Positions 41,898 through 50,066 of a stretch of 64,000 bases of DNA are shown piece by piece. Origin of the DNA: Streptomyces sp. ERV7 (GTDB lineage Bacteria; Actinomycetota; Actinomycetes; Streptomycetales; Streptomycetaceae); contig NZ_LYOY01000051.1 of NCBI RefSeq assembly GCF_001653515.1, forward strand, positions 1,403,235 to 1,467,234, given 5' to 3'. The position numbers were made by a program, and so were the translations under genes. The notes below the pieces were generated by a model. The model did no database searches. It worked only from the letters and a program-made list of their open reading frames with translations, and was not told the origin of the DNA. Numbering within the stretch: position 1 is the stretch's first letter; each line of letters opens with the position of its first letter.

Positions 41898-43271
41898 GTG
41901 ACCACCACCCCCTCACCGGCGCGCGCCGGTGTGGCTCCCGGCGGCCTGCCGCTGCTCGGCCACGCCTGGCAACTCCACGCCCGCCCGCTGGAGTTCCTGT
42001 CCTCGCTGCCGGCCCACGGGGACCTGGTACGGATCGGGATGGGCCCCTGGCCGGCCTATGTCGTCTGCCGTCCGGACGCGGCGCACCAGATGCTCACCGA
42101 CTCGCGGACCTTCGACAAGGGCGGCCCGTTCTTCGACAAGGCGCGCGTGCTGTTCGGCAGCAGTCTGCCCATGGCCGGCTGGCGCGAACACCGGTGGCAG
42201 CGCCGTCAGATGCAGCCCGCCTTCCAGCCCGGCCGGATCGACGGGTACGCGGTGGTGATGGGCGAGGAGGTGGACCGTATGACCACCGCCTGGCAGCCCG
42301 GTCAGCGGCTGGACGTCACCGCCGCGCTCACCACCCTGACCCTGCGGATCGTCACCCGCAGCGTGCTGGCCGCGGAGGCGGAGGACTCGGCGGTGGCCGA
42401 GGTGCTGGAGAGCCTGCACACCGTCATCGACGGCATCTACCAGCGCGTGATGCTGCCGCTGGGACCGCTCTACCGCCTGCCCACCCGGGGCAACCTGCGC
42501 TACCGCCGCGCCTGTACGCGGCTGCACCGCGCCATCGACGACATCATCGCCGCCCGCCGGGCCGCGCCCGGCGAGCACGACCTGGTGTCGGTGCTGCTGG
42601 CCGCCCACGACGACGACACGGGCGAGCCCATGTCCGACGAGGACATCCGCGACCAGCTGATGGTGATGATCGGCGCCGGTTTCGAGACCACCGCCAACAC
42701 TCTCGCCTTCGCCCTGTGGTTGATCAGCCAGGACACGAAGGTACGGGAACAGCTGCACGCCGAGGTGGACGCGACGCTGGCGGGGCGCACCGCCACACCC
42801 GCCGACCTCGACGGGCTCGCCTATACCCAGCGCATCATCCACGAGGTGATGCGTATGTACCCCGCGGGCTGGTTCTTCACCCGCGTCACCACCGCCGACA
42901 CCACCCTCGCCGGACACCCCCTGCCCAAGGGCACCGCCCTCCTCTACAGCGCGTACCTCCTGCACCACCAGGCCGAGCTGTTCCCCGATCCCGAGCGTTT
43001 CGACCCGGACCGCTGGGCCACCGGCGAGGCGGACGCGCTGCCCCGGGGTGCGCACGTGCCCTTCGGGGGCGGCAACCGCAAGTGCATCGGCGACCAGTTC
43101 GCCCTCACCGAGATGACCCTGGCCCTCGCCACGGTGTGCACCCGCTGGGATCTGGTCCCCGACCCGGAGGCCACTTTGCACGTACGGGTGCGCGGCACAC
43201 TGGGTCCGGGCCCGCTCGACATGACCTGCGCCCCCCGCAACACACCGGGCGATTCGGGACCGTCAGTGTGA
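41898..43271 (+). CDS. Cytochrome P450
   Basis: A 457-residue P450. I-helix GAGFETTAN, ExxR in HEVMRMYPAG, and heme loop FGGGNRKCIGDQF with Cys396 as ligand. The N-terminal 'APGGLPLLGHAWQLHARPLEFLSSLPAHGDLVRIGMGP' resembles terpene- and fatty-acid-oxidising bacterial P450s such as pentalenene oxygenase-like enzymes, but no terpene synthase or ferredoxin gene is nearby. The GTG at 41898 follows GGAGGTG. The stop overlaps the convergent hypothetical gene by 9 bases. Confidence 0.9.
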   Translation: MTTTPSPARAGVAPGGLPLLGHAWQLHARPLEFLSSLPAHGDLVRIGMGPWPAYVVCRPDAAHQMLTDSRTFDKGGPFFDKARVLFGSSLPMAGWREHRWQRRQMQPAFQPGRIDGYAVVMGEEVDRMTTAWQPGQRLDVTAALTTLTLRIVTRSVLAAEAEDSAVAEVLESLHTVIDGIYQRVMLPLGPLYRLPTRGNLRYRRACTRLHRAIDDIIAARRAAPGEHDLVSVLLAAHDDDTGEPMSDEDIRDQLMVMIGAGFETTANTLAFALWLISQDTKVREQLHAEVDATLAGRTATPADLDGLAYTQRIIHEVMRMYPAGWFFTRVTTADTTLAGHPLPKGTALLYSAYLLHHQAELFPDPERFDPDRWATGEADALPRGAHVPFGGGNRKCIGDQFALTEMTLALATVCTRWDLVPDPEATLHVRVRGTLGPGPLDMTCAPRNTPGDSGPSV

Positions 43272-43811
43272 CGTGGCCAGCCAACCCTCCAGTACGGCCT
43301 CGCGGTCGCGGGACCGCAGGACTTCGCCGGGCCGGACTTCGTTCCACCAGTGCGTCAGTACGGCAGGCGAGGACTCGCCTCGGGTGAAACGGGCGAGCAA
43401 CCCGAGCGAGATATCGACCTCTCGCTCGGTATAGGCGGTCGCGGCGCCCGAGAACACGGGCGTCTCGACACGGTCCCCCTCCGCCGTGGTGATGACGACC
43501 GTCATCTCCGGCGGGCCGTCAGGAACCCACGCGTCGAGGGCCGCGGCCGCCACGCTCAGCGCGCGGGCCGCCCACCGGGTGAGTGCGGAGCGGACCGGTG
43601 CGTCGGTGACCTGGAGGTCCATCACGTCCGACCAGCGCCATTCCCGCGGGGCGTCCCCGGTGATCCGCACCCCCGCCGGGGAGAGGAGCACGCCCGCCCC
43701 CTCGGGCGTCGGCGGTGTGCCGAGGTATACCTCGTCCCCGCTGATCCAGAAGAGTCCGACCATGCTGCCGACCCTGCGGTCGGCAGCCGGGGGCGGTGAC
43801 GCTTCCACCAT
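43263..43811 (-). CDS. Conserved hypothetical cytosolic protein
   Basis: A 182-residue protein with no signal peptide. 'SMVGLFWISGDEVYLGTPPTPEGAGVLLSPAGVRITG' and 'WRWSDVMDLQVTDAPVRS' look like a PH-like/beta-barrel start, followed by 'EMTVVITTAEGDRVETPVFSG' and 'LTHWWNEVRPGEVLRS'. No named family is recognised; similar proteins are common in Streptomyces. GGGAG precedes the ATG at 43811. Confidence 0.65.
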   Translation of the reverse strand: MVEASPPPAADRRVGSMVGLFWISGDEVYLGTPPTPEGAGVLLSPAGVRITGDAPREWRWSDVMDLQVTDAPVRSALTRWAARALSVAAAALDAWVPDGPPEMTVVITTAEGDRVETPVFSGAATAYTEREVDISLGLLARFTRGESSPAVLTHWWNEVRPGEVLRSRDREAVLEGWLATSH

Positions 43812-43922
43812 GCAACTCCCTCTCTCTGGCCGTGGTGCGGCGCACCCTGCCCAAGACACCGTACAGAGAGGCGCCTTGGACCCATGGCACCGCGTTTCCC
43901 ACCCTGTCCGGCGCGGGGGACC

Positions 43923-44558
43923 TCACGGATCGGTTCGGCTGCCCGCGGCGGGGGCGCCGGTCGGCCGCTGCCACAGCCGGCTCACATGGGTGTCGAGCAC
44001 GTCCTGGGCCTGGCGCGCGGTGAGGTGGCCGATCAGGACGTGTGCGGTCAGGCCGTCGGCCAGGGCCAGCAGCGCGCGGGCTTCGTGCTGTGCGTCGAGG
44101 GGCTCCACATACGTGGTGCTCTCGTCGGCCTCCGCGATGAGGCGGGCGAACGCCTCGTGCAGGGCCGCGTAGTTCGCCTTCAGTGTGCCCGCGAGCGCTT
44201 CGCTGACCGCCGCCTGGGCGACGAAGGCGAGCCACACCCTGGCCTCGGCACGGTGTTCTTCCCGCAGCAGGGAGATCTCGGTGGCCGCGTGGCCCAGCGC
44301 GGACGCGGCCGACTGTGCCGGGCTCGCGACGAGGCGGGCCCGTACGCGCTCGTTGATCCGCTCGCCGACGGCCCCGAGGGCGAACACCAGCATCTCCTCC
44401 TTGGTGCGGAAGCAGCGCTGCACCGCGCCCATCGACACCTGCGCACGGGCGGCGACATCGCGCAGGGTCACGCCCTCCAGGCCGCGTTCGTCGGCCAGTC
44501 GGCACACCGCCTCGGCGATCACACGACGCCGGCCCTCGTGGTCCACCTGCCTGGGCAT
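43923..44558 (-). CDS. TetR-family repressor
   Basis: A 211-residue TetR regulator. HTH at ~8-55: 'RRRVIAEAVCRLADERGLEGVTLRDVAARAQVSMGAVQRCFRTKEEML'; the C-terminal part is a TetR ligand domain ('EARVWLAFVAQAAVSEALAGTLKANYAAL'). The ATG at 44558 has AGGGAGG upstream. It is divergent from the amidase gene and the large inverted repeat between them should be its operator for both genes. Confidence 0.88.
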   Translation of the reverse strand: MPRQVDHEGRRRVIAEAVCRLADERGLEGVTLRDVAARAQVSMGAVQRCFRTKEEMLVFALGAVGERINERVRARLVASPAQSAASALGHAATEISLLREEHRAEARVWLAFVAQAAVSEALAGTLKANYAALHEAFARLIAEADESTTYVEPLDAQHEARALLALADGLTAHVLIGHLTARQAQDVLDTHVSRLWQRPTGAPAAGSRTDP

Positions 44559-44616
44559 CCCGGTCCGCCTCCCTCTGCCGTGCTCACCGCGGCTGTCGCG
44601 CTCCGCCCACTCTATT

Positions 44617-44670
44617 CGATGCGCTCGCATCGGAACCCGGGTTATGGTTCCGATGCGAGCGCATCGGAAC
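44617..44670. promoter_or_regulatory. Double TetR operator, 50-bp perfect inverted repeat
   Basis: Arms of 21 bp (44617-44637 and 44646-44666) are perfect complements around an 8-bp centre. Each arm holds a CGATGCG/CGCATCG palindrome: the right site, 44647-44670, is itself GTTCCGATGCG-AG-CGCATCGGAAC. Two dimer sites face each other between tetR and the amidase. Confidence 0.85.
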
Positions 44671-44691
44671 GAGTAGGGGAGCGTGCGAACC

Positions 44692-46128
44692 ATGCAGGAC
44701 GCGTTGTGGCGGAGGCCCGCGGCGGCACAGGCGGCAGCCGTACGGAGCGGGAAGGTGTCGGCCGTCGAGCTGGTCGAGAGTCATCTGGAGCGCATCGCCG
44801 CGGTCAACCCGCGGGTGAACGCGGTCACCCAGCTCCTGGCCGAACGCGCCCGCGAGGCCGCCGCGGAGACCGACCGCAGGCGGGCGGCGGGGGACGTACT
44901 GGGGCCGCTCGCGGGCGTACCGTTCACGGTGAAGGAGTCCACCGCGATCGAGGGTGTGCCGACCACCTTCGGTGTGGCGCGCTTCCGTGAACTGGTCGCC
45001 CCGGCCGACGCACCCCCGGTGGCCCGGCTGCGTGCCGCCGGCGCCGTGCCGATCGGGCACAGCAACATGCCCACCCTGATCCTGGCCGGGATGCACACCC
45101 GCAGCGAACTGTTCGGCGACACGGTCAACCCGTGGGACCCCGGCCGGACGCCCGGTGGCACCAGCGGGGGTGACGCGGTGGCCGTCGCCACGGGGATGGC
45201 GGCGCTCGGTCTCGGCAACGACTCCGGCGGGTCGATCCGCGTCCCGGCCCAGTTCTGCGGAGTGGCGGGGCTCAAACCGACCCCCGGGCGCTTCCCCGCC
45301 GACCACCGCATCCTCGGTCCGCAGGACCCGGGCCCGGCCTCCCAGATGCTGGTCACCGACGGCCCGCTGGCCCGGAACGTGGCCGACCTGCGCCTGGCCT
45401 ACGAGGTGCTCGCCGGGACCGACCCCCGCGACCCCCGGGCTGTTCCGGTACCCGCGTACGGCGAACCCCTGCCCGGAGCCGCGAAGGTGGCCGTCGTGGC
45501 GGACCCGGGCGCCCGCGGCGTCCACCCCGCCGTCGCGGCGGCCGTCCGGAGCGCGGCGGACGCGCTCCGCGACGCCGGATACGACGTGCGCGAAGTGCCG
45601 GACGTACCGAGGCTGGACGAGACCCTCGAAGCGTACGACCGGATCACCATGACCGAGTTCGCCCCGAACTGGCCCGTGGTGCGCACCCTCCTCGGCGACG
45701 GCGGCGACCGTTACATCGAGATGGCGATGGAGCGGACCCCGCCGGTCACCGGTGTGGACGAGCTCATGAAGCTGATGGGTACGTGGATGAACCTCCGCCG
45801 CTCCTGGGCCGAGTTCCTGGACACCTACCCGCTCGTGCTCGGCCCGTCGTTCACCGAGCCGCCGGTCGAGCCCGGTCTGGAGTCGCGCGACAGGGCGGGC
45901 CGGGACCGCGTCACCTCGGCGATGCGCCTGTGCACGGCGACCAGCTTCGTCGGCGTACCGGCGGTGGCCGTACCGACCGGGCTGACCGACGGGCTCCCCT
46001 GCGGGGTGCAGATCATCGGGCGGCCCTTCCGCGAGGACCTGTGCCTAGCGGCTGCCCAGGCGGTCGAGGACCGGCTCGGAGTGCTGACGCCCGTGGATCC
46101 GCGCGGGGTCGGGGTGGGCGGGTCCTAG
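44692..46128 (+). CDS. Amidase-signature family hydrolase
   Basis: A 478-residue amidase-signature enzyme with the Ser-cisSer-Lys triad: Lys in FTVKESTAIEG, cis-Ser in PGGTSGGD, and nucleophile Ser in GNDSGGSIRVPA. 'SAVELVESHLERIAAVNPRVNAV' and the C-terminal 'VGVPAVAVPTGLTDGLPCGVQIIGRPFREDLCLAAAQAVE' are standard. It hydrolyses an amide or nitrile-derived amide. The ATG at 44692 lies 10 bases after GGGGAG. Repressed, by inference, by the divergent TetR through the double operator. The last 84 bases overlap the convergent PhzF-like gene. Confidence 0.88.
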   Translation: MQDALWRRPAAAQAAAVRSGKVSAVELVESHLERIAAVNPRVNAVTQLLAERAREAAAETDRRRAAGDVLGPLAGVPFTVKESTAIEGVPTTFGVARFRELVAPADAPPVARLRAAGAVPIGHSNMPTLILAGMHTRSELFGDTVNPWDPGRTPGGTSGGDAVAVATGMAALGLGNDSGGSIRVPAQFCGVAGLKPTPGRFPADHRILGPQDPGPASQMLVTDGPLARNVADLRLAYEVLAGTDPRDPRAVPVPAYGEPLPGAAKVAVVADPGARGVHPAVAAAVRSAADALRDAGYDVREVPDVPRLDETLEAYDRITMTEFAPNWPVVRTLLGDGGDRYIEMAMERTPPVTGVDELMKLMGTWMNLRRSWAEFLDTYPLVLGPSFTEPPVEPGLESRDRAGRDRVTSAMRLCTATSFVGVPAVAVPTGLTDGLPCGVQIIGRPFREDLCLAAAQAVEDRLGVLTPVDPRGVGVGGS

Positions 46129-46974
46129 GACTCCGGGGCCGCCGGGCTCCAGGACTCCGCGCATGACGGTGACGGCGTTCCCGGTCAGGTGGACGCGGTC
46201 ACCGTGCAGCACCGTGTGCACCAGGCCCGTGCGGGCGGACACTTGGATGCCGGTGAGCCGGTCGCGGCCCAGGCGGCCCGACCAGTAGGGGGCGAGCACG
46301 GTGTGGGCACTGCCCGTGACGGGGTCCTCCGGGATGCCCCGGGCCGGGGCGAAGAAGCGGGAGACGAAGTCGTGTGCCACACCGTCCCCCGCCATGGCGT
46401 CCGCCGGGGCCGTGACGATGACCGCGCGCAGGTCCTCACGGTCCGTCAGGGTGGCCAGGGCGCCGAGGGCGGGAGTCAGGGTGCGGACGACCGACTCGTC
46501 CGGCAGCACGGTCAGCAGGTCGCCGAGCGCGCCGGACCGGAAGGTCGCCTCGGGCTCGGCCCCCAGCGCCTCGGACAACCCCACCGGGGCGGGCACTTCC
46601 GTGGCCCGGGCTGCCGGGAAGTCCAAGGTGATACCGCCGTGTTCGGCGGCGTGCGTGACCAGGACGCCGTGGTACCGGCTGCGGAAGCGCACGGCACCGA
46701 GGAGCCCCCGCTCGGTGCGCAGCACATGTGCTGTGGCCAATGTGGCATGGCCGCACAGCCGCGACTCGACGAGCGGAGTGAACCAGCGGATGTCCCAGTC
46801 GGCGTCGGCACCCGGCGGCGACGGGCGCGCGAACGCCGTCTCGGAGAGGTTCAGTTCCGCCGCCACCTGCCGCATCCACCCTTCCGGCCACTCCCCGGCG
46901 GGCAGGAGACACACACCCGCCGGGTTCCCGGCGAACGGACGGTCGGCGAAGGCGTCGACAACGTGCATACGCAT
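46045..46974 (-). CDS. PhzF-family isomerase-like protein
   Basis: A 309-residue PhzF/DapF-fold protein: 'VVDAFADRPFAGNPAGVCLLP' with the catalytic-region Asn, 'AAELNLSETAF', 'IRWFTPLVESRLCGHATLATAHVL', 'DFVSRFFAPARGIPEDPVTGSAHTVLAPYW'. The Glu of 'NLSETAF' matches the general acid/base. The substrate is unknown; only one member makes phenazines. Family proteins normally end near 'VMRGVLEPG'; here ~30 extra residues read into the amidase gene's 3' end. Confidence 0.85.
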   Translation of the reverse strand: MRMHVVDAFADRPFAGNPAGVCLLPAGEWPEGWMRQVAAELNLSETAFARPSPPGADADWDIRWFTPLVESRLCGHATLATAHVLRTERGLLGAVRFRSRYHGVLVTHAAEHGGITLDFPAARATEVPAPVGLSEALGAEPEATFRSGALGDLLTVLPDESVVRTLTPALGALATLTDREDLRAVIVTAPADAMAGDGVAHDFVSRFFAPARGIPEDPVTGSAHTVLAPYWSGRLGRDRLTGIQVSARTGLVHTVLHGDRVHLTGNAVTVMRGVLEPGGPGVLGPAHPDPARIHGRQHSEPVLDRLGSR

Positions 46975-47160
46975 GACTCGGACCGTAGAAGGGCCGATCG
47001 AGCCACGCCAAGGCCAATTCGTGGTGGGTGGTCTGACCTCGGGGTGGGTATCGTCACGGTACGACGGTGGCGAGGACCCTGGTCATACCCTTGCGCACTT
47101 CCTCCGGCGGCGGACCCGCGCAGGGTCGACGCATGGGCACACGCCCGCGATAGTGGGCGC

Positions 47161-48000
47161 ATGCCCACCTTACCGCCGGAGCCGCGGCGCTCTTCCGAGG
47201 CCGAGACACATCAACTGCGGGGAGCAGCCGGGTCGTTCGGCACCGAAGCCGAGCGATACGACCGGGCGCGACCGCGCTACCCCGCCGCCCTCGTGGACCG
47301 GATCACCGCCCGCACGCCGGACGTCCGCATCCTCGACGTCGGCTGCGGGACCGGCATCGTCGCCCGGCAGTTCCAGGCGGTCGGCTGCGAGGTGCTCGGG
47401 GTCGAGCCGGACGCGCGTATGGCCGAGGTGGCGCGTCGGCTCGGGGTCGAGGTCGACGTGGCGACGTTCGAGGCGTGGGATCCCGGCGGGCGGGAGTTCG
47501 ACGCGGTCGTCGCCGGACAGACCTGGCACTGGGTGGACCCGGCGGCGGGTGCGGCCCAGGCCTCGCGAGTGCTGCGGCACGGGGGTCGACTGGCGGCGTT
47601 CTGGAACGTGTTCCAGCTGCCGCCCGAGGTGGCGGAGGCCTTCGCCGCGGTCTACCGGCGGGTGCTGCCGGACTCGCCGTTCGACCTGGAAGCGGTGACC
47701 AGGCAACCCCTGGACGCGTATCGGGCGTTGTTCACCAAGGCGGCCGACGGAATGCGCGGGGCCGGTGTGTTCAGCGAGCCCGAGCAGTGGCGCTTCGACT
47801 GGGAGTGGTCCTACAGCCGGGAGGCGTGGCTGGAGCAGGTGCCCACCCACGGCGTCCTCACCAGGCTCCCGCCCGACCGACTGGCGGAGGTGCTGGAGGG
47901 CATCGGGGCCGCCATCGACGCGGTGGGCGGCGGTTTCACCATGGGCTACGCGACGGTGGCGGTCACCGCGACGCGAAACGGGACAGCCGTCCGTCGGTGA
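47161..48000 (+). CDS. SAM-dependent class I methyltransferase
   Basis: A 279-residue Rossmann methyltransferase. 'FGTEAERYDRARPRYPAALVDRI' precedes motif I ILDVGCGTGIVARQF; 'VEPDARMAEVARRLG' is motif II and 'FDAVVAGQTWHWVDP' motif IV. The pattern is that of UbiE/MenG-like small-molecule methyltransferases of Streptomyces with 'RPRYP' N-terminus. Acceptor unknown. It is divergent from the PhzF-like gene. Confidence 0.86.
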   Translation: MPTLPPEPRRSSEAETHQLRGAAGSFGTEAERYDRARPRYPAALVDRITARTPDVRILDVGCGTGIVARQFQAVGCEVLGVEPDARMAEVARRLGVEVDVATFEAWDPGGREFDAVVAGQTWHWVDPAAGAAQASRVLRHGGRLAAFWNVFQLPPEVAEAFAAVYRRVLPDSPFDLEAVTRQPLDAYRALFTKAADGMRGAGVFSEPEQWRFDWEWSYSREAWLEQVPTHGVLTRLPPDRLAEVLEGIGAAIDAVGGGFTMGYATVAVTATRNGTAVRR

Positions 48001-48095
48001 CGGGGCGGTGAGCCCGTCGCCGAGGGGACGACGCTCTAGGCTTCACCCACCCGGTACCGGCCCGGCCACCGACCCCGACCTCAGGAGCGCACCCC

Positions 48096-48638
48096 GTGTT
48101 CGACCCCGTACTGGACAACCCGTACCCCGACAGCCTGCGGCCCGACGACGTGCCCGCGCCGCACGAGTTGCTGGCGCCGGTGCTCGGCTTCCTCGGCACC
48201 TGGCACGGTCGGGGCCAGGGTGAGTACCCGACGATCAGCGGGGACTTCGCCTACGCGCAGGAGGTGACGTTCAGCCACGACGGCCGCCCGTTCCTCCGTT
48301 ACGAGGCCCGGGCCTGGCTGCTCGGCGCCGACGACACCCCGTTGCGTCCCTCCGCCCGGGAGAGCGGCTGGTGGCGGATCCAGCCCGACGGACGGGTGGA
48401 GGCGCTGATCACCCAGCCCACCGGCATCGCGGAGATCGCCGTCGGCCACGCGGGCGAGAACACGGTCGACCTCTCCACCGGCCAGGTGGCCCTCACCCCC
48501 ACCGCCAAGGAGGTGACCGCGACCCGGCGCCGCTACACCCTCGCCGACGAGGACACGCTCACCTTCGTCCACGATCTCGCGGCGGTCGGGCAGCCGCTCC
48601 AGCACCACCTCTCGGCCCGCCTGCGACGGACGTCCTAG
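48096..48638 (+). CDS. Nitrobindin-like (DUF1794/THAP4-type) heme-binding beta-barrel protein
   Basis: A 180-residue ten-stranded barrel protein. It has the family motif 'FLGTWHGRGQGEYPTI' (GxWxGxGxGxYP) and the C-terminal 'QHHLSARL', which holds the proximal heme histidine. Relatives bind ferric heme and isomerise peroxynitrite. The GTG at 48096 has CAGGAG upstream. Confidence 0.87.
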   Translation: MFDPVLDNPYPDSLRPDDVPAPHELLAPVLGFLGTWHGRGQGEYPTISGDFAYAQEVTFSHDGRPFLRYEARAWLLGADDTPLRPSARESGWWRIQPDGRVEALITQPTGIAEIAVGHAGENTVDLSTGQVALTPTAKEVTATRRRYTLADEDTLTFVHDLAAVGQPLQHHLSARLRRTS

Positions 48639-48690
48639 CCGCCCTGGCCCGCCCCGGACATCGGCTCGTGAGCCTGCCGCGCGGAAAGGG

Positions 48691-48861
48691 TCAGTTGTGC
48701 CCGAACTTCCGGGGCTGTTTGTGGGAGACCTCCTGCGGGGCCGGACGCACCACGTCCTGTGCGGCGGGTGACCTCGTCGGCTCCTTCGTCTCCGCCGTCG
48801 CACTGCGTTCGTGGCCGCCGGTGCGGGCGCCGCGGTTCTGTCGGGTCTGCTTCTTGCCCAC
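48691..48861 (-). CDS. Small basic protein (56 aa)
   Basis: A 56-residue hydrophilic ORF too small for routine listing: MGKKQTRQNRGARTGGH..., ending 'VSHKQPRKFGHN'. A textbook AAGGAGG lies 7 bases before the GTG at 48861. The Lys/Arg/His-rich ends suggest nucleic-acid binding; similar short proteins ending in RKFGHN occur in Streptomyces. Function unknown. Confidence 0.65.
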   Translation of the reverse strand: MGKKQTRQNRGARTGGHERSATAETKEPTRSPAAQDVVRPAPQEVSHKQPRKFGHN

Positions 48862-48889
48862 GACGATGCCTCCTTCAAGCGTCTCGGAG

Positions 48890-48931
48890 GATGAATCACA
48901 GGGGATGAATCACACCAGATTCGCATATGCG
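48890..48931. promoter_or_regulatory. Direct repeats and palindrome between small basic gene and GNAT
   Basis: GATGAATCACA occurs at 48890-48900 and 48904-48914 (14-bp period), then CGCATATGCG (48922-48931), a perfect 10-bp palindrome, in a 245-base divergent spacer that otherwise shows nothing. Possible regulator sites. Confidence 0.35.
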
Positions 48932-49106
48932 TACTAAGATCGCATTTCGGGCGGCCCCTGTGCATGGCGCCCGTGCGTGGCGTCCGTACATGGCTCCCGT
49001 GCGCGGCACCCAAGGGCTGGAACCCGCTGCGAAGGACCTGCGAAGATCGCTTTCGCGCCATGGCTCCGCGCCGCGGGCGCTGGTTCCGACCGTGTGGAGG
49101 GTGACG

Positions 49107-49667
49107 ATGTACGCGATATCCCTGGGCGACGACGGCGCTGAGCTGCGTCCGATCGAGCCGTGGCAGGCCGAGGAGTTCCTCGCCCACGTGGACCGGGGGC
49201 GGGAGTTCATCGGGCGGCACAACGGTCTGCCCGACGTCGTCGCCGACCTGGCGTCGAGCCGGGCGTTCCTCCAGGCGTACGCGGAGAAGGCCGCGGCCGA
49301 CACCGGGCGGCTCCTCGGCATCTGGACCGGCGCCACCCTGGTCGGCGCGGTGCTGCTGCGGAAGCTGGACGCCGCCCAGGGCACCGCCGAGGCGGGTTGC
49401 TGGCTGGAGCCGTCGGCGGTGGGCAGGGGGCTCGTGACCCGGGCCGTGCGCGTGATCATCGACTGGGCCGTGGAGGAGCGGGGCGTCCACCGGGTGGAGT
49501 GGTGGGTCTCGGTCGAGAACGAGCCCAGTATCGCCGTGGCCCGCCGGCTCGGGATGGCGAAGGACGGGGTGCTGCGCGAGAGCTACCTCTACCGGGGCAA
49601 GCGGCACGACGAGGAGATCTGGTCGGTGCTCGCGCCGGAGTGGCGGGCGGCCCGGCAGGCGAACTGA
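49107..49667 (+). CDS. GNAT-family N-acetyltransferase (RimL-like)
   Basis: A 186-residue GNAT: 'GAELRPIEPWQAEEFLAHVDRGREFIG', 'GAVLLRKLDAAQGTAEAGCWLEPSAVGRGLVTRAVRVIIDWAV', and 'HRVEWWVSVENEPSIAVARRLGMAKDGVLRESYLYRGKRHDEEIWSVL'. The last stretch is the RimL/ribosomal-protein-serine acetyltransferase signature (N-x-x-S-x-x-V-A-x-x-L-G). The ATG at 49107 follows GGAGGG. A terminator hairpin follows. Confidence 0.86.
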   Translation: MYAISLGDDGAELRPIEPWQAEEFLAHVDRGREFIGRHNGLPDVVADLASSRAFLQAYAEKAAADTGRLLGIWTGATLVGAVLLRKLDAAQGTAEAGCWLEPSAVGRGLVTRAVRVIIDWAVEERGVHRVEWWVSVENEPSIAVARRLGMAKDGVLRESYLYRGKRHDEEIWSVLAPEWRAARQAN

Positions 49668-49683
49668 GCAGCACGGTCACGGA

Positions 49684-49720
49684 CACGGAGCCCGGTCGGC
49701 ATCGCCGTCCGGGCTCCGTG
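49684..49720 (+). terminator. Hairpin terminator after the GNAT gene
   Basis: CACGGAGCCCGG (49684-49695) and CCGGGCTCCGTG (49709-49720), perfect 12-bp arms, 13-nt loop. The rest of the 49668-50066 gap holds only the two dyads listed separately. Confidence 0.75.
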
Positions 49721-49818
49721 CCGTTCCGGCCAACCCCTCGCCGCGGCCAACTCGTCGTTCCTGGCCGCGTTTCAGCCAGAGATCCCTCCCCACGGCCTCA
49801 CCCTCCGCGTCATTTTGC

Positions 49819-49838
49819 AATCCCTAAACTGCGGGATT
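49819..49838. promoter_or_regulatory. AATCCC-N8-GGGATT inverted repeat
   Basis: A 6-bp inverted repeat in an AT-rich patch ~230 bases before the AMP-ligase operon. Possible regulator site. Confidence 0.35.
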
Positions 49839-49959
49839 ACCTACCGCGGAGAAGCGCCCTAGCGTGGCGGGGACGGCACTTGCCCCCCTCTCCCGACCAC
49901 CTGCCCCCCACTCCCCCGTAGCGGCACCTCCACGCCACGGGGGACGGTACGCGCGGTCC

Positions 49960-49986
49960 GTGCACGATCAGGCCACCATCGTGCAC
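49960..49986. promoter_or_regulatory. Operator-like palindrome upstream of the AMP-ligase operon
   Basis: GTGCACGAT (49960-49968), 9-bp spacer, ATCGTGCAC (49978-49986): perfect 9-bp arms 80 bases before the TTG start. The size and position fit a repressor or activator dimer site. Confidence 0.55.
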
Positions 49987-50066
49987 GCATCGTCAAGGCA
50001 ATCACCCTGGCGCCGGCCGTTGAATGAGGCGTCAGTCGACCAGAAGTCATCCTGAAGGGCAGGCAG

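Noticed and set aside
41898..43271. Terpene biosynthetic cluster around the P450
   Set aside because: No terpene synthase, prenyltransferase or redox partner is in reach.
46045..46974. Phenazine biosynthesis
   Set aside because: PhzF-fold proteins are widespread and no other phz gene is present.
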